Source: Colias croceus
Lineage: Eukaryota > Arthropoda > Insecta > Lepidoptera > Pieridae
Length of the DNA stretch: 64,000 nucleotides
Direction: 5' to 3'
Assembly: GCF_905220415.1 (NCBI RefSeq)
Contig: NC_059542.1
Location: 5,704,001 to 5,768,000 of the forward strand
A program made the position numbers and the translations under genes. A model generated the notes under the pieces. The model worked only from the letters and a program-made list of their open reading frames with translations, had not been told where the DNA came from and made no database searches. Every line of letters starts with the position of its first letter. Position 1 is the stretch's first letter. Below are positions 41,601-50,996 of this stretch, one piece after another.

Positions 41601-44600
41601 GACAATGACGGCCTTGACTAAGAGACCACATGAAAAGTAATTATTTCCTATATCAAAAGTATAAGTAGCAAGTATTTCAAAGCACCGCCGAACGCGTCAT
41701 ACTCTGATAACATCATCAAAGACATACATGTTTTTGGAAATCTGTCTAACATAATATTATAACTAGACTCTTTTATTTTCAGTGCGGATGCGCAGAGAAA
41801 CCGGGATGTATAAATACTCTTAGAAACACGAAAATTACGACGAAATGTTATAAAATAAGGTGACAGCAATAGCTTTTACAATTCGAAGATTCTAATCAAG
41901 CATACGATTTTGTTTTCCATAGACCAAGAACAGTGTAGAATGTCATGGATAACTTTAACTTTAGCAAATCCTTGGAGAGCTATAAATAAATTTATTCATC
42001 AACACTGATTTGTGCAGTGTTTAGGTATAATTTAAGTAACATAAAACATTTTAGATTAATTTACTAGTGCAATAATGTTACAAACTTTTGTAACGAATTT
42101 ATAGAAGAAATTGTCTAGCCAATTATCATCATGTATTATAATATTTATGAATTATGACTTAGTGCTCAAACTATTTCGTATTAGTAGTGGATGGAATATT
42201 TAGATTTAAGTAAATTATTTGAAAAGCAGGTAGCTGTGATTTCTGTAGCAGATTTTATAGTCTTATGGATACTTTGATACCAGAAACTATAAAATTTTAT
42301 ATGTGTAAATATTAAGAACAATGTTAAATTTATTGTTAGCCTTAGTTGTAATGAAGTAATGATCGTGGACTTTCACTTTCCATTCTGTAAGTTTAATGCT
42401 GATCTTAAAGAGTAATTTGGTAAATATTGAATTGTACTGAATAGATTTCATTCATACATTATTCATATACGTAAAGTTTTTTTTATTTATTAACGAATGA
42501 ATCTCAATCATTTAATTATTGTTGCAACATTTTCATTATAATCATTTCTCATTTATTTAAATATTTATTTGTATTCAGGCAACATGCCAATTTCGTACAA
42601 ATTTTGCCCAGACAAATACTATCATATTAATTTACATTAAATAATTGTAAATAATAGTCAAATATGTTATATAAAATATCGCACATCCAGTTAAATCCTG
42701 TATTAATAAAGTATAATAATATAAAGTGTGATAAATACACATTCAAAATTCGTTGTCTTTTTAATTTTTTATAATCCCATAATCCTCTTTATAACCTCAC
42801 TAGTCCTACAGATGAAACCACGCGACACAACAGGTTAAAACCATCCATACTAATATAAATGCGAAAGTAACTCTGTCTGTCTGTTACTCAATCACGCCTA
42901 AACTACTGAAGCAATTTTCATGAAATTTGGTATGGAGATATTTTGATACCCGAGAAAGGACATAGCAAACTGACGCAATCCCGGAAATCCCACGGGAACG
43001 GTAACTATGAGGGTTTTTCTTTGACTGAAACCTAGTAATGAAATAAATGTATAAGTTGTAAAATGTGTCATGTTATTGGCCTCTATATGTTATAGTAATA
43101 AAGTCACCTATCTTAGACTTAGATACAATAATAAATTGAAACAGGTTGATTTTTGTATGTTGAATAGTCTATATGAAACTTAACAGTTTACACCGTCATA
43201 ACTACTGAACAGATTCATATGAAACTTGGGATTTCTTGAGCCTTCTGTGGTTACAAATTTTATATCATGCTATATTGTATACTAGCTTTTTGCTCGCGGC
43301 TTCGCTCGCTTTGTAGAAAACTTACCAAATTATATACTAAAATCTTGCTCAAGAACCACTCTTTATATCTATTAAAAAAGAAACGCGACGGATTTTGATG
43401 CGTTTATTTTTTTTTTTTGTTTTAAAAATTTAAGCACGCGGGGGATATATAGGGACAGAGAAAGCGACTTTGTTTTATGCTATTCTAGGATACAGCAATC
43501 AGCATGCATCCTTGGTTAAATGTGACCATTACTATAATAAATAAACGCATATTCCAATATCACTCAGTTATTTTACTTACAAAGATGATTTTTGAATTCA
43601 AGGTCAGTCACAGAAAAGTTTAGAACAGCTTGTATAACGCCACAATCAAAAGATCTTATTATTTGTGCACTCCTATCTGTAGAACATGAGCAAATGAACA
43701 CTGGGTTATTTTCAAAATATATACATATATATAGTAAAATTAAAGGATATTGACACGCAAATATGATGAAACTATATTTGTTATATATCTCCTCAGCATC
43801 ATGTACCCTATAATTTTCTTAAAATAAATTAATTTGAATTTGAATCTATACAAGCGCGGTTAAAGTTATGAATTTTTTTTTAATACCTAATATGTAATAA
43901 CAAATGACCTGCCGCAGGATTAAATTCTAAACCTCAATATACAAATTAACAAACCTCGACTTCTTCAAGTGTCTGCGTCCACCTATAGTGTTCCAAGTCA
44001 CATCCGTTGCCAGCATTGGGTTTAAGCTTGCCCTTCTCTTTGGGGTCATCCTCATCATCATCTGCTGCTGTGGTTGATGGTTCCGCTACATCTGCACTGT
44101 CTCCGCTGCCGTTTTCTGTTTCTGAGAATTTATTATTTGTTATTTACTTGTAAATAAAAGAAAACCATTGTTACATTAAAAAATAAGGACCATTTTTTAT
44201 TGATGATAGTCACTTCAAAAGCAACATTTCTAGAAAGCAACGAGATCAGTGTACTTAACATTCAGTAAGGAATTCATCAACATCATTTTGTGTGTGTTCA
44301 TTATTTGTAAGTAACAAGGGGTCAAACAAGGCAAATGCCTTTTTGAAACATGCCATGGGAAATCCCATATTATGTATAAAACCTATTGAACTTGGGTATC
44401 ACATACATATATCCAATAGTGAAAGAATTTTTGAAATTGTACCTGTAGTCACTTAGATTAGCAAGATTTGATTCAAACAAACCAACAAACTCTTCTATCT
44501 ATCATTATATAGAGTCCTGCCATAAAAGCCATTTCATTGCTATAAAATTAGATATATTTTGTTGATAATAAAATGTTTGTTTTTTAATAATTTTTGTTTA

Positions 44601-46389
44601 TAAGTAAATAAATTAATGTGTTAACAACTTACTTGTTTTTTTGTCTTTCTCAATATCTTCTTGCATCAATTCTGCTTCTTTATCAGTAAGTTCAGTCACC
44701 GTAGCTGGCTCAAAGTCCTTAGCGAGACGTTCTTGCTCTTTCTTTTGTTGTATTTCTTTCAATCTCCTGTCCGCTTCCTCTTTTTCTTTCCTAATTTTGT
44801 CTGCCTCCTCTCTGGCTTTTGCGGAATGTTTATAGAAGATATCTTTTACTACCTTAAATTTTATAAGAGTTTTAAATATTATTTATTCAGCCATCAACAA
44901 AAATTGCTTGTTATTTAAATTAGTCCCCAATTAATTAGTATTCTCATGTTATGAAATTCTATTTTAAAACAGCCCATTCGGTAATCTAGGCTTTAGATAT
45001 AGAATATGTTACATATACAAGAAACCCATATAAATGCCATAAAGTAATTACTAATTGTAAACCATTTTTATCTAATGACTAGCGGTCCACCCCAGCTTTG
45101 CCTGTGGTACATGTTTACATTTTCTCTCCATAAGAACCATCCTTGTACTTTGAGGAATATTATAAAAAAAGTATTAACGAAATTTGTTCAGCCATTCTCG
45201 AGTTTTGCGCTTACCAACACATTTAGCAATTTATTTTATTATATAGAAGACTAGCTTTTCACCTGCAGCTTCGCCCGCACAGTTAAAGAAAAACCCGCAT
45301 AGTTCCTGTTCCCGTGTGATTTCCAGGATGAAACCTATCCTATGTCCCAGGGCAAAAAGTAGCCTATGTCTTTTCTCGGGTATCAAAATATCTCTATACC
45401 AAATTTCATGTAAATTGGTTCAGTAGTTATTGAGTAACAGACATATGGATAGTATGGATTACATTCGCTATTTGCTTTCATTAATAATATGCCCAGAGAT
45501 GAGACTTGACAAGCATCAATAACAGAGTGCATAATAAAAGAGACACAGGCACAATATGTGTATGAAATAGCTATGCATAATTTGTATATGTGTGTATTTG
45601 TATGAATTATATTAAATACCATTGAGAGAGCTGTAAATTGTCTATTGAGCATAGCAAAAAATGCTGCTTTTCAACCAAAGGACAGTTCTTTGGCATATTA
45701 TGATAATATAATATGCTGTTACATATTTTGTAAACTGTGATACTGACATGATTTAAAAGAGCAACTATGGAGTTTCTTGCCGGTTCTTCTCTATAGATAC
45801 TGCTTTCCAAATTGGTAAATGTTGAAAATATGTAATGACGATTCAAAAGAAATTCCAAATAAATAAATGTTTGAGTTTCCTCATTGCATGTACAAATAAA
45901 AAGTAATTTTCAGTTTTTGGAAATGTACTGCTTTGTTTTACATTCTCTGATAAGTTTCTAATAAGTACTTAGGAAATGTATTTAACTCTGTTAAACTAAC
46001 AACAGATTTAATTAATAGTGTAATACCTACTTTGATGACTAATTTGTTTTATATTTATTTGTCACTTTTAATACTAACCTTTTCCCATTCTCCTTCTTTT
46101 CCACCAACAAAGAAGTCAGTTTTTCTAGCTAAAAATCCTACAATTGTATCCAATAACTGAAATTTGAAAGAAAATAAAATAAATCAATTGAAAGTACGGA
46201 AATAAAATCTATGAATAATGAAAATTTGTATATATTCTAAATGCATTTTCAGCATAAAGGTTGTAATTTAATAGTTTAATGTATGTAAGCAAAATTATAT
46301 AAATATGTACTTACCTCTTTTACACCTCCTTCGTGTTGTTGTGCCATCGCTAATAACATTGTATCAAATCTTTCAGGATCGTTAGCCAT
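17619..46389 (-). CDS. nudC: Nuclear migration protein NudC, 8 coding exons, 327 aa
   Basis: Minus-strand coding exons are 46389-46315, 46156-46079, 44852-44633, 44121-43955, 23307-23119, 22537-22465, 18590-18461 and 17670-17619. All are GT-AG with matching phase, and the sum of 984 bases gives 327 aa plus TAA; human NUDC is about 331. The N-terminus has the family signature FDTMLLAMAQQHEGGVKE then FLARKTDFFVGGKEGEWEK. A charged coiled-coil follows (about residues 60-110) and an acidic linker. The CS (p23/Hsp20-like) domain spans about residues 170-260, including YRWTQTLEEVELRVP, KRHLKVGIKGQP and WWGRLVTTDPEI. The tail is MGLPTSDEQKKQDVLKK then FMEQHPEMDFSKCKFN. NudC is a dynein/Lis1 pathway co-chaperone acting with Hsp90 in the cytosol. 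The intron from 43954 to 23308 is about 20.6 kb and contains another gene on the opposite strand. Confidence 0.97.
18282..18464. repeat. Partial tandem duplication overlapping a nudC splice donor
   Basis: Two similar copies (about 18282-18360 and 18390-18464) share CCATATTATATT and ATGCTATTTTTATTGATTC, offset by about 108 bases. The second copy runs into the 5' splice site of nudC exon 7 (exon end at 18461). The first ends in a decayed equivalent, so the intron edge appears to have been duplicated. Confidence 0.6.
19905..20150 (+). repeat. Non-LTR/SINE-tail-like interspersed repeat
   Basis: It contains CCAAGTTTCATCGAAATCG, followed by repeated CAGACAGACAGACGGACAGA and an AT-rich tail. I associate this pattern with 3' tails of non-LTR elements in insect genomes. 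No coding capacity. Confidence 0.5.
20236..20470 (+). repeat. SINE/LINE-tail-like repeat ('cgcggcttcgcccgcg' type)
   Basis: It starts with ACTAGATTTTCGCCCGCGGC and holds AACCCGCATAGTTCCCGTTC and AATCGGTTCAGTAGTTTTTA, ending in short CATACATCCA repeats. Related pieces occur at 42843-43027 (reverse) and 45243-45445. Confidence 0.65.
21796..22044 (+). mobile_element. MITE with AACCGACTTCAAA termini
   Basis: The left end reads AACCGACTTCAAAAAAAAGG and the right end TTTGAAGTCGGTT, a 13-bp inverted pair. The interior has ACCGATTACTCCGCGGTTTC and GAATTGGTCCCATAAAAATT. Two more copies lie in the foldback element: a truncated one at 50001-50214, and a reverse one at 52479-52714 interrupting a reverse transcriptase. 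Confidence 0.8.
22728..22952 (+). repeat. Interspersed repeat with tRNA-like B-box at its 3' side
   Basis: The segment from GCTGCGCGGTTTCACCCGCG to the AAACAAACAAACAAAG tail resembles the fragment at 60308-60490. Immediately after it, the minus strand reads GTTCAAATCCCGCC, close to the RNA polymerase III B-box consensus, which suggests a SINE remnant. No complete tRNA fold is present. Confidence 0.45.
23308..27109. other. nudC intron 4, 3' part without visible gene
   Basis: AT-rich intronic sequence between the nudC CS-domain exon and the promoter of the nested gene. No exon-like frame or structured repeat was recognised. Confidence 0.5.
27110..27147 (+). promoter_or_regulatory. Core promoter of the nested gene: TATA box + arthropod initiator
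   Basis: TATATAAAA at 27110-27118 is followed by TCAGTT at 27142-27147. Taking the A at 27144 as +1 puts TATAAAA at -32, the standard spacing, and TCAGT is the arthropod Inr consensus. The roughly 200-base leader after it is unusually GC-rich for this window, as expected of a 5' UTR. Confidence 0.85.
27346..41823 (+). CDS. Unrecognised single-pass membrane protein nested in nudC intron, 4 exons, 197 aa
   Basis: Coding exons are 27346-27363, 35697-35825, 37587-37992 and 41783-41823, all GT-AG, with phases 0, 0, 1 giving 197 aa plus TAG. The ATG at 27346 has A at -3 and G at +4 (AAACAATGG). Residues 1-60 are Ser-rich (PRPSLSSSSTGSIND, SASSQGSSSNHS). The middle is polar. CCC at 153-155, a possible palmitoylation site, abuts one transmembrane helix at about 161-183 (ITVLVIFMTILLSVCILAAV). 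A basic 13-residue tail ends the protein (RMRRETGMYKYS). There is no signal peptide. I do not recognise the family; a regulatory or adaptor membrane protein is only a guess. If exon 3 is not spliced at 37992, an alternative end a few residues later is possible. Introns of 8.3, 1.8 and 3.8 kb carry transposons. Confidence 0.74.
29609..29782. mobile_element. TTAA-flanked MITE (piggyBac-like target)
   Basis: The element is flanked on each side by TTAA (29605-29608 and 29783-29786). It begins GGGCCGATTTTTCAATGCTT and ends with the near-exact reverse complement AAGCATTGAAAAAATCGGCC plus C. Arms are about 33 bases and it is 174 bp long with no coding capacity. TTAA target duplication is the hallmark of piggyBac (also some Kolobok) elements. 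Confidence 0.85.
30608..30757. mobile_element. 150-bp MITE with GAAGTTATACTTC ends
   Basis: The left terminus GAAGTTATACTTCTTTGGCG pairs with the right terminus GCCAAAAGAAGTATAACTTC, with one base indel. The first 13 bases are themselves palindromic. Fragments reading GCGCCTAAAGAAGTTGCACT occur inside the hAT relic (38866 and 39888). Target duplication not clear. Confidence 0.75.
36077..37514. mobile_element. 1.4 kb foldback element with a duplicated arm
   Basis: The ends are exact inverted copies (AGATCCGGCTGCAGGATTAG at left, its complement at right). The left arm is about 430 bases (36077-36510). On the right the arm is present twice in tandem: about 36678-37050 and 37093-37465, the second carrying the terminus. 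A short spacer block, GAATGCGTCGGTGTACTAAT, is likewise mirrored. Reading through 36487-36762 gives an open frame, but this is repeat sequence. It lies in intron 2 of the nested gene. No clear target duplication was seen at the edges. Confidence 0.88.
39205..39382. mobile_element. Small inverted-repeat element inside the hAT relic
   Basis: GAGAACAATGTTTATTC near 39207 is mirrored by GAATAAACATTGTTCTC near 39364-39380. It spans about 178 bp and is non-coding. It inserted into, or was carried by, the larger hAT relic. Confidence 0.65.
40806..40845 (+). repeat. Short repeat TTATAAAGCATTTGAGTGCC
   Basis: Close copies occur at about 23051-23090 (next to the nudC CS-domain exon) and, reversed, at about 55310-55350. 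This looks like the end of an interspersed repeat family. Confidence 0.5.
42705..42710 (+). terminator. Polyadenylation signal of the nested gene
   Basis: AATAAA about 880 bases past the stop at 41823, in an AT-rich 3' UTR, followed by TG-containing sequence (AAAGTGTGATAAA). An earlier AATAAATTTATT near 41985 is an alternative. Confidence 0.6.
42843..43027 (-). repeat. SINE/LINE-tail-like repeat, reverse orientation
   Basis: Begins TCCATACTAATATAAATGCG, contains CTGTCTGTCTGTTACTCA and ends in the reverse of the CCCGTTCCCGTGGGATTTC motif shared with 20236-20470. Confidence 0.6.
43281..43500 (+). repeat. Fragment of the 'gcggcttcgctcgc' repeat family
   Basis: TAGCTTTTTGCTCGCGGCTT opens a stretch related to 20236 and 45243, here decayed. 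Intronic in nudC. Confidence 0.4.
45079..45445 (+). repeat. Two adjacent interspersed repeat fragments in nudC intron 2
   Basis: The first (45079-45240) starts GACTAGCGGTCCACCCCAGC and resembles the repeat at 61985. The second (45243-45445) starts AGACTAGCTTTTCACCTGCA and resembles 20236. Neither has coding capacity. Confidence 0.55.
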
Positions 46390-47163
46390 TTTTATTTTTA
46401 TACACAGCTTTGAGCTAAAAAATAAAAATTGTAATGATTATAGTTTCTTTTGTTTGTATCAATCAGAACCGGCTAACTATAATGATTAAACAGAAACCAT
46501 GCGGTTCGCAAAGCATAAAACTTATAAGTATTAAATATTTCACATTCAATACTTACTTCTATAAAATTTACACAATTCACAGATATGTAAATCAGATTAA
46601 TGATTTGTATGTGATTTGAAAATTGAAATAATTTAATCCTTTTTATCCTTTGAAGTTTGAGTTTCGACTTCCCTTTTTCACAGATTAAGTATTAGTTACT
46701 ACGTTTCAGTTTTTCGCTAGTGATGTACCTATTCGATAATTTGACAGTGACAAATAAAAATCGAAATTTCCCGAATCATGATTAATCTAGGGAAGATTCT
46801 AGAGTGATTCTAGACAAAAAAGATCAATATTTAATTAAGTGAATTTATTAACATACACATTTTTGCAATTGTTTTTTCTACAATTTTACAAAGCTTATTT
46901 CTAAAACATATAAGTAGGTATATATATATTTTTTCATTTATAATAATAAGTCGAATATGTAATAGATATCTTTATAAAGATGACCATTCATCTTAGATCA
47001 TTTACTTAATGATCTAAGCCATTCATAGAAAGATTTTAGAATTTTTTAAATTTGGTAAATTTTTGCTAAATTATCATTCAACACAATATTTATTTTGTGA
47101 TTTATAATAATTCTACTAGTAACTACATAGGAAATTTTATTTATTTCGTAATGAATATATAAA
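46390..47163. other. nudC 5' flank up to the foldback element
   Basis: About 770 bases between the nudC start codon and the left target duplication of the foldback element. It should hold the nudC 5' UTR and promoter, but no TATA or initiator was identified. A short hairpin, CTTAGATCATT..AATGATCTAAG, lies at 46992-47018. Confidence 0.45.
46992..47018. repeat. Hairpin CTTAGATCATT / AATGATCTAAG
   Basis: An 11-bp stem with a 5-base loop. It matches the hairpin at 3797-3824 almost base for base, although the two are 43 kb apart. Confidence 0.75.
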
Positions 47164-47187
47164 GACAGTCTGACCAGTGCAAACTTA

Positions 47188-47560
47188 GCACCCCATCTAT
47201 GGAATTTTGGGTCAAAAATGACCTTGATCGTTAGGTCCCCGTTAGGTCCTTTAAGGTCCCACAATTTTTTCGTTAGGTCCCCTTTAGTTTTTTTTTTAAT
47301 AATTTTTTAAATTTTAGGTATAAAAAAAGTGCACTTTAGCACCCCATCCATAGAATTTTGGGTCAAAAATGACCTTTATCGATAGGTCTCCGTTAGGTCC
47401 TATAAGGTCCCACAATTTTTCGTTAGGTCCCCTTTAGTTTTTTTTTAATAATTTTTTTTTTTAATTTTAGGTATAAAAAAAGTTACACTTTAGCACCCCA
47501 TCCATAGCAAAATTGGCGAATTTTATCAAAATCGTATTCTTTATCGTTAGGTCCGTAGAG
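47188..47560 (+). repeat. Terminal tandem sub-repeats of the foldback, left arm
   Basis: About 2.4 units of roughly 151-154 bp start at 47188, 47339 and 47493, each opening GCACCCCAT and containing two or three CGTTAGGTCC words plus AAGGTCCCACAATTTTT. Mirrored at the other end. Confidence 0.85.
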
Positions 47561-47614
47561 GCCCATCATTGAAATTGTTAAATTATTCTATTAAAATTTA
47601 TATGTATATATATA

Positions 47615-48136
47615 CAGTGGTGGACGTTTAATTAGAAACACGTAACAGGATGAAGTAGTCATCAAATTTATTTACTTTTGTGTATTAACGTATTAGAGAT
47701 TAAGCATTATTTCATATGTAATAGAACACCCGTTTATCTAGTTTTATAAGAAATTGAAATGCCGCCAATATTTTTTCAAATTAATTTTCAGAAACTTTTA
47801 GATGGAATGTTTAAAAAACGGTGCAAATATTTGTAGAAGAAAAAAATATTGGCGGCAATTCAACAGGTTTTGACTTTGGAACACTCGAACCATGCTGTTT
47901 CTAATTTGTTGTCCAGACTGAAAATACTCGGAAATCAGACTTCACTTAAAGTTGTTTAATTTTATTAATTTAAGCTAACGTTTGATTAAAATTAAGCAAT
48001 TTCTTATAAAACTAGATAAACGGGTGTTCTATTACATATGAAATAATACTTAATCTCTAATACGTTAATACATAAATGTTAAATGAATTTGATGACTACT
48101 TCATCGTGTTACGAGTTTCTAATTAAACGTCCACCG

Positions 48137-48139
<3 letters not shown>
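47615..48139. mobile_element. Tc1/mariner-type MITE, left arm only
   Basis: TA-flanked, starting CAGTGGTGGACGTTTAATTA and ending with the mirrored TCCACCGCTG. Inverted arms are about 150 bases (e.g. AACACCCGTTTATCTAGTTT and its complement). It is 525 bp and non-coding. It is absent from the equivalent place in the right arm, so it inserted after the arms formed. Confidence 0.8.
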
Positions 48140-48183
<44 letters not shown>

Positions 48184-48187
48184 TATC
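48140..48187. repeat. (TA)n microsatellite, left arm
   Basis: An uninterrupted TA run at the 3' end of the LINE fragment. The equivalent right-arm tract lies at 54332-54392 and is longer. Confidence 0.9.
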
Positions 48188-49435
48188 TCCATGGGCACTA
48201 TGTTGATCAAACGTGCCATATAGTTAGTAATTATTTGATCCGTTTTCACTTGTTGATCCGGTTGGTATTTGTGGATCCATTGCCACACCACCGTCCGTAT
48301 GTGGATCCGAACGGAGCCACAAGTGTCACCATCAGTAATAATAATAATTTCGCGCTTTTTATACAAATCCACCTTTTTTGCGTTTTAGCTCTTGTTGATC
48401 CGATTCAAATGAGCCAATCAGAGCCCACCGAGCTCAGCCATTGGTCGCTTGCGGCCTTAGCCATTTGAAGGTTTAAAGACATTTATTCCCGTTATAGAAA
48501 CGTATGTTGCCGTTCGCCTTCCATAATTTGTTCGGATCTTCGGGAGGGCAAGATAGCTAGCTCGTCTATTAGGATAGTGGCGATTTGATGTTGAGATTAT
48601 AATATTTGTATTTATGTTTTTATGTAGCGCTTTGCGGATGAACATACACGTATTATAAAAGTATAATTGTTTTAAATTCATTATTTTAGTGTCGTCGTAG
48701 ATTTTATTTGTAGAAGTTAAAAAAGGATAGTTAAAGATAGTTTTAATGATTTTATTTTGTTAAATTTGGAGTGGCGCTAATTTATTTTTGTAAGCACTCC
48801 CCCATACTTCTATTAAATACATTAGGTTACTCACGTGTTTTAGATGGTGTGGCGTAATTTATGAGGACTGCAAGAAGTAATATTATGCAGAGATCTAGTT
48901 TATCTGGGATTCTAATTGAGAAATAGTACTCTTCAATATGTTTTGTTCAGTAATTATCATACATGCTGATGACTTAATTTCATTGATTTGATTCGTATTT
49001 TGGCGAATTAAATTCAATGATTGTTCGTTGGACGATTTAATTTCGGTAATTTGTGTTTTACCTCAGAAATGTTTTCATGAATTTTGTTTACTATTTGTTC
49101 ATTTGAGCATACATATTTTTCAAGTAATGTACTAATACGGCTCAACTCCGACCGAATATCCTTCATATCATCACTAAATCTGCAATCTTGTTCTAGCGGT
49201 TGTTTCCGTTTTCCGTAAGTTATTTGAGTATCAGTTGGCGTAGAACTCGTAGAAAACGAACTTAGCTTCGATAGATCGGGATGCGATCCACCGGCAGTAC
49301 CCACTGCACCACTGCTGGTTAAACGTGTTGGCGATCTGCGTACACTCATATTTACTCCGTAATGGATAATTTTTGCAGGAATATGAGTCGTCATTTGTTT
49401 GACCTAAATCTAACATTTTAATTATTTTATCAGAT
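48188..49435 (-). pseudogene. LINE fragment, left arm: ORF1 and 3' region, reverse transcriptase deleted
   Basis: On the minus strand, 49394-49014 encodes the N-terminal part of the same ORF1 as the right arm (MTTHIPAKIIHYGVNMSV, Ser/Thr-rich, then a coiled-coil start LSRISTLLEKYVCSNEQIV). At about 48893-48900 the sequence jumps directly to the LINE 3' region (frame at 48681-48457: MNLKQLYFYNTCMFIRKAL). Compared with the right arm, bases equivalent to about 52102-53614 are missing. Frameshifts are present, so it is non-functional. Confidence 0.8.
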
Positions 49436-50000
49436 TGATATCAGAATCAGGGCATAGGCGAACGCTACACGTCAATAAATATTATGATAATTATCTTGAT
49501 ATTTACTGATGATTCAAGAGGTAGGTTGTTATTTGTAGGATGCATACTACTTGAGAATTATCACCGTCACTGTATGACGAAAGGTTCGTCCAAATATCTA
49601 TCTTTTTAGGGTTCCGAATTTTTAGTTTCACAACGTTTTCTATAAGTTTCAATTGAATTACGGTCGACTTCTTCAACTTCCATAAAACTCAGGAGATTTT
49701 TTGCTAGCCCTAATTTCATATCCCCATGTCAATGTCATGCAAGTGCATATAAATGGAACAGATCAACATACGACTTATGATTTGGTATATAAACGGCGTC
49801 AAGAAGTGTTTGAGCATTTCAAAATTTGAACCGTTACGGAAACGAGTTCGTCTAGTCTAGGCGGATTTAGCAATGTATGGAACATTACCTAACTATAATA
49901 TGTTTGTGTACGGAGCCAACAAATACTGTAGTGTTTACGAAAAATTAATCTACGTTACTTAATATACAGTTTCGTTTTGTCGGATCAAATAAAGCTGTAA

Positions 50001-50214
50001 TTAACCGACTTCAAAAAAAAGGAGGAGGTTATCAATTCGGCCGGTATATTTTTATTTTTTTATTTTTTATGTATGTACACCGATTACTCCGAGGTTTCTG
50101 AACCGATTTACGTGATTCTTTTTTTGTTCGATGCGGGATGCTGTCGAATTGGTCCCATAAAAATTTTATTCGGCTAGGCCTAGTAGTTTTTATTTTATGA
50201 GCATTTTTGTCTGT
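50001..50214 (+). mobile_element. Truncated AACCGACTTCAAA MITE at the left arm/centre border
   Basis: It begins AACCGACTTCAAAAAAAAGG exactly where left-right arm homology stops and runs to TTTTGTCTGT, lacking the right terminus seen at 21796-22044. Confidence 0.75.
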
Positions 50215-50452
50215 ACTCGATGACTTAATTTCAACGTAGAAAGTAACTTTGATTCACTTCCCGGTAACCGATTGAGCTGAAATTTTGTATACGAATGTAA
50301 ATTGGATAGCGATGAAACATTATCATGACATGGAGCTGATCTGATGATGGAATCGGAAGGTGGCCATAGGAACTCAGTAATATATTGACTCAACTTTATC
50401 GAGTTTGGGCTCGTTTGATTCGTGTTGAAAAATACACTAAAAAGTATTAAAT

Positions 50453-50736
50453 AAAAATAACTGCGTTAAAAACAACCGACTTCAAAAACGGAAAAGTAAG
50501 AAATAAAAAAGATTTGATATTATTAATTACTACATATTATTTTTATGTGCTATTTATTAAATAGGTTTGAAGTCGGTGCCAAACACTAAGCACTTAGTAT
50601 TAAGCCCATGCACCGACATCAAACCTATTTAATAAATAGCACATAAAAATAATATGTAGTAATTAATAATATCAAATCTTTTTTATTTCTTACTTTTCCG
50701 TTTTTGAAGTCGGTTGTTTTTAACGCAGTTATTTTT
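50453..50736. repeat. Central near-perfect palindrome of the foldback element
   Basis: Arms 50453-50579 and 50610-50736 are nearly identical inverted copies around a 30-base spacer. Each carries the ATAACTGCGTTAAAAACAAC/CGACTTC end also seen in the AACCGACTTC MITEs. This gives a stem of roughly 127 bp at the centre of the larger element. Confidence 0.9.
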
Positions 50737-50996
50737 ATTTTGATAATATAAATGATAATGATCAACATATCCGGTTGCATAGATCTTGCCCGGAGTGGCA
50801 ACGGCGCAAATATTTGGGCGATGTTGCCAAACGTATTCATAGAGAAATTGATATACTCAACATTTTTATTGCTAAGATCTCGAACTGAATCGACTCCGTA
50901 ACGGCCGAATTTCAGAAACCCATAAATACTTGTTGGCTCCGTTTTATATACCAAATCCAAAGTCGTATGTTGATCAAATCCATTTATATTGTCAAA
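50737..50996 (-). other. Unique coding-like block in the foldback loop
   Basis: Minus strand, 50960-50740: an open frame reading LDLVYKTEPTSIYGFLKFG, RYGVDSVRDLSNKNVEYINF and NTFGNIAQIFAPLPLRARS, without a convincing ATG. The arms contain degenerate, stop-interrupted relatives of the same block (about 49750-49930 and 51060-51250; DLVYKTE...RYGVEFV). I do not recognise the family. It may be a piece of the element's own ancestral coding region or a repeat. Confidence 0.4.

Noticed and set aside
44641..44918. Plus-strand Ser/Phe-rich frames
   Set aside because: They are the antisense shadow of the nudC coiled-coil exon at 44852-44633.
47188..47560. CRISPR-like array of regularly spaced repeats
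   Set aside because: Units are contiguous tandem repeats of about 152 bp in a eukaryotic transposon tip, without short repeats and unique spacers.
48109..48372. Frame with an alternating Ile-Tyr run
   Set aside because: The run is simply translated TA microsatellite at the LINE tail; the same occurs at 54141-54452.
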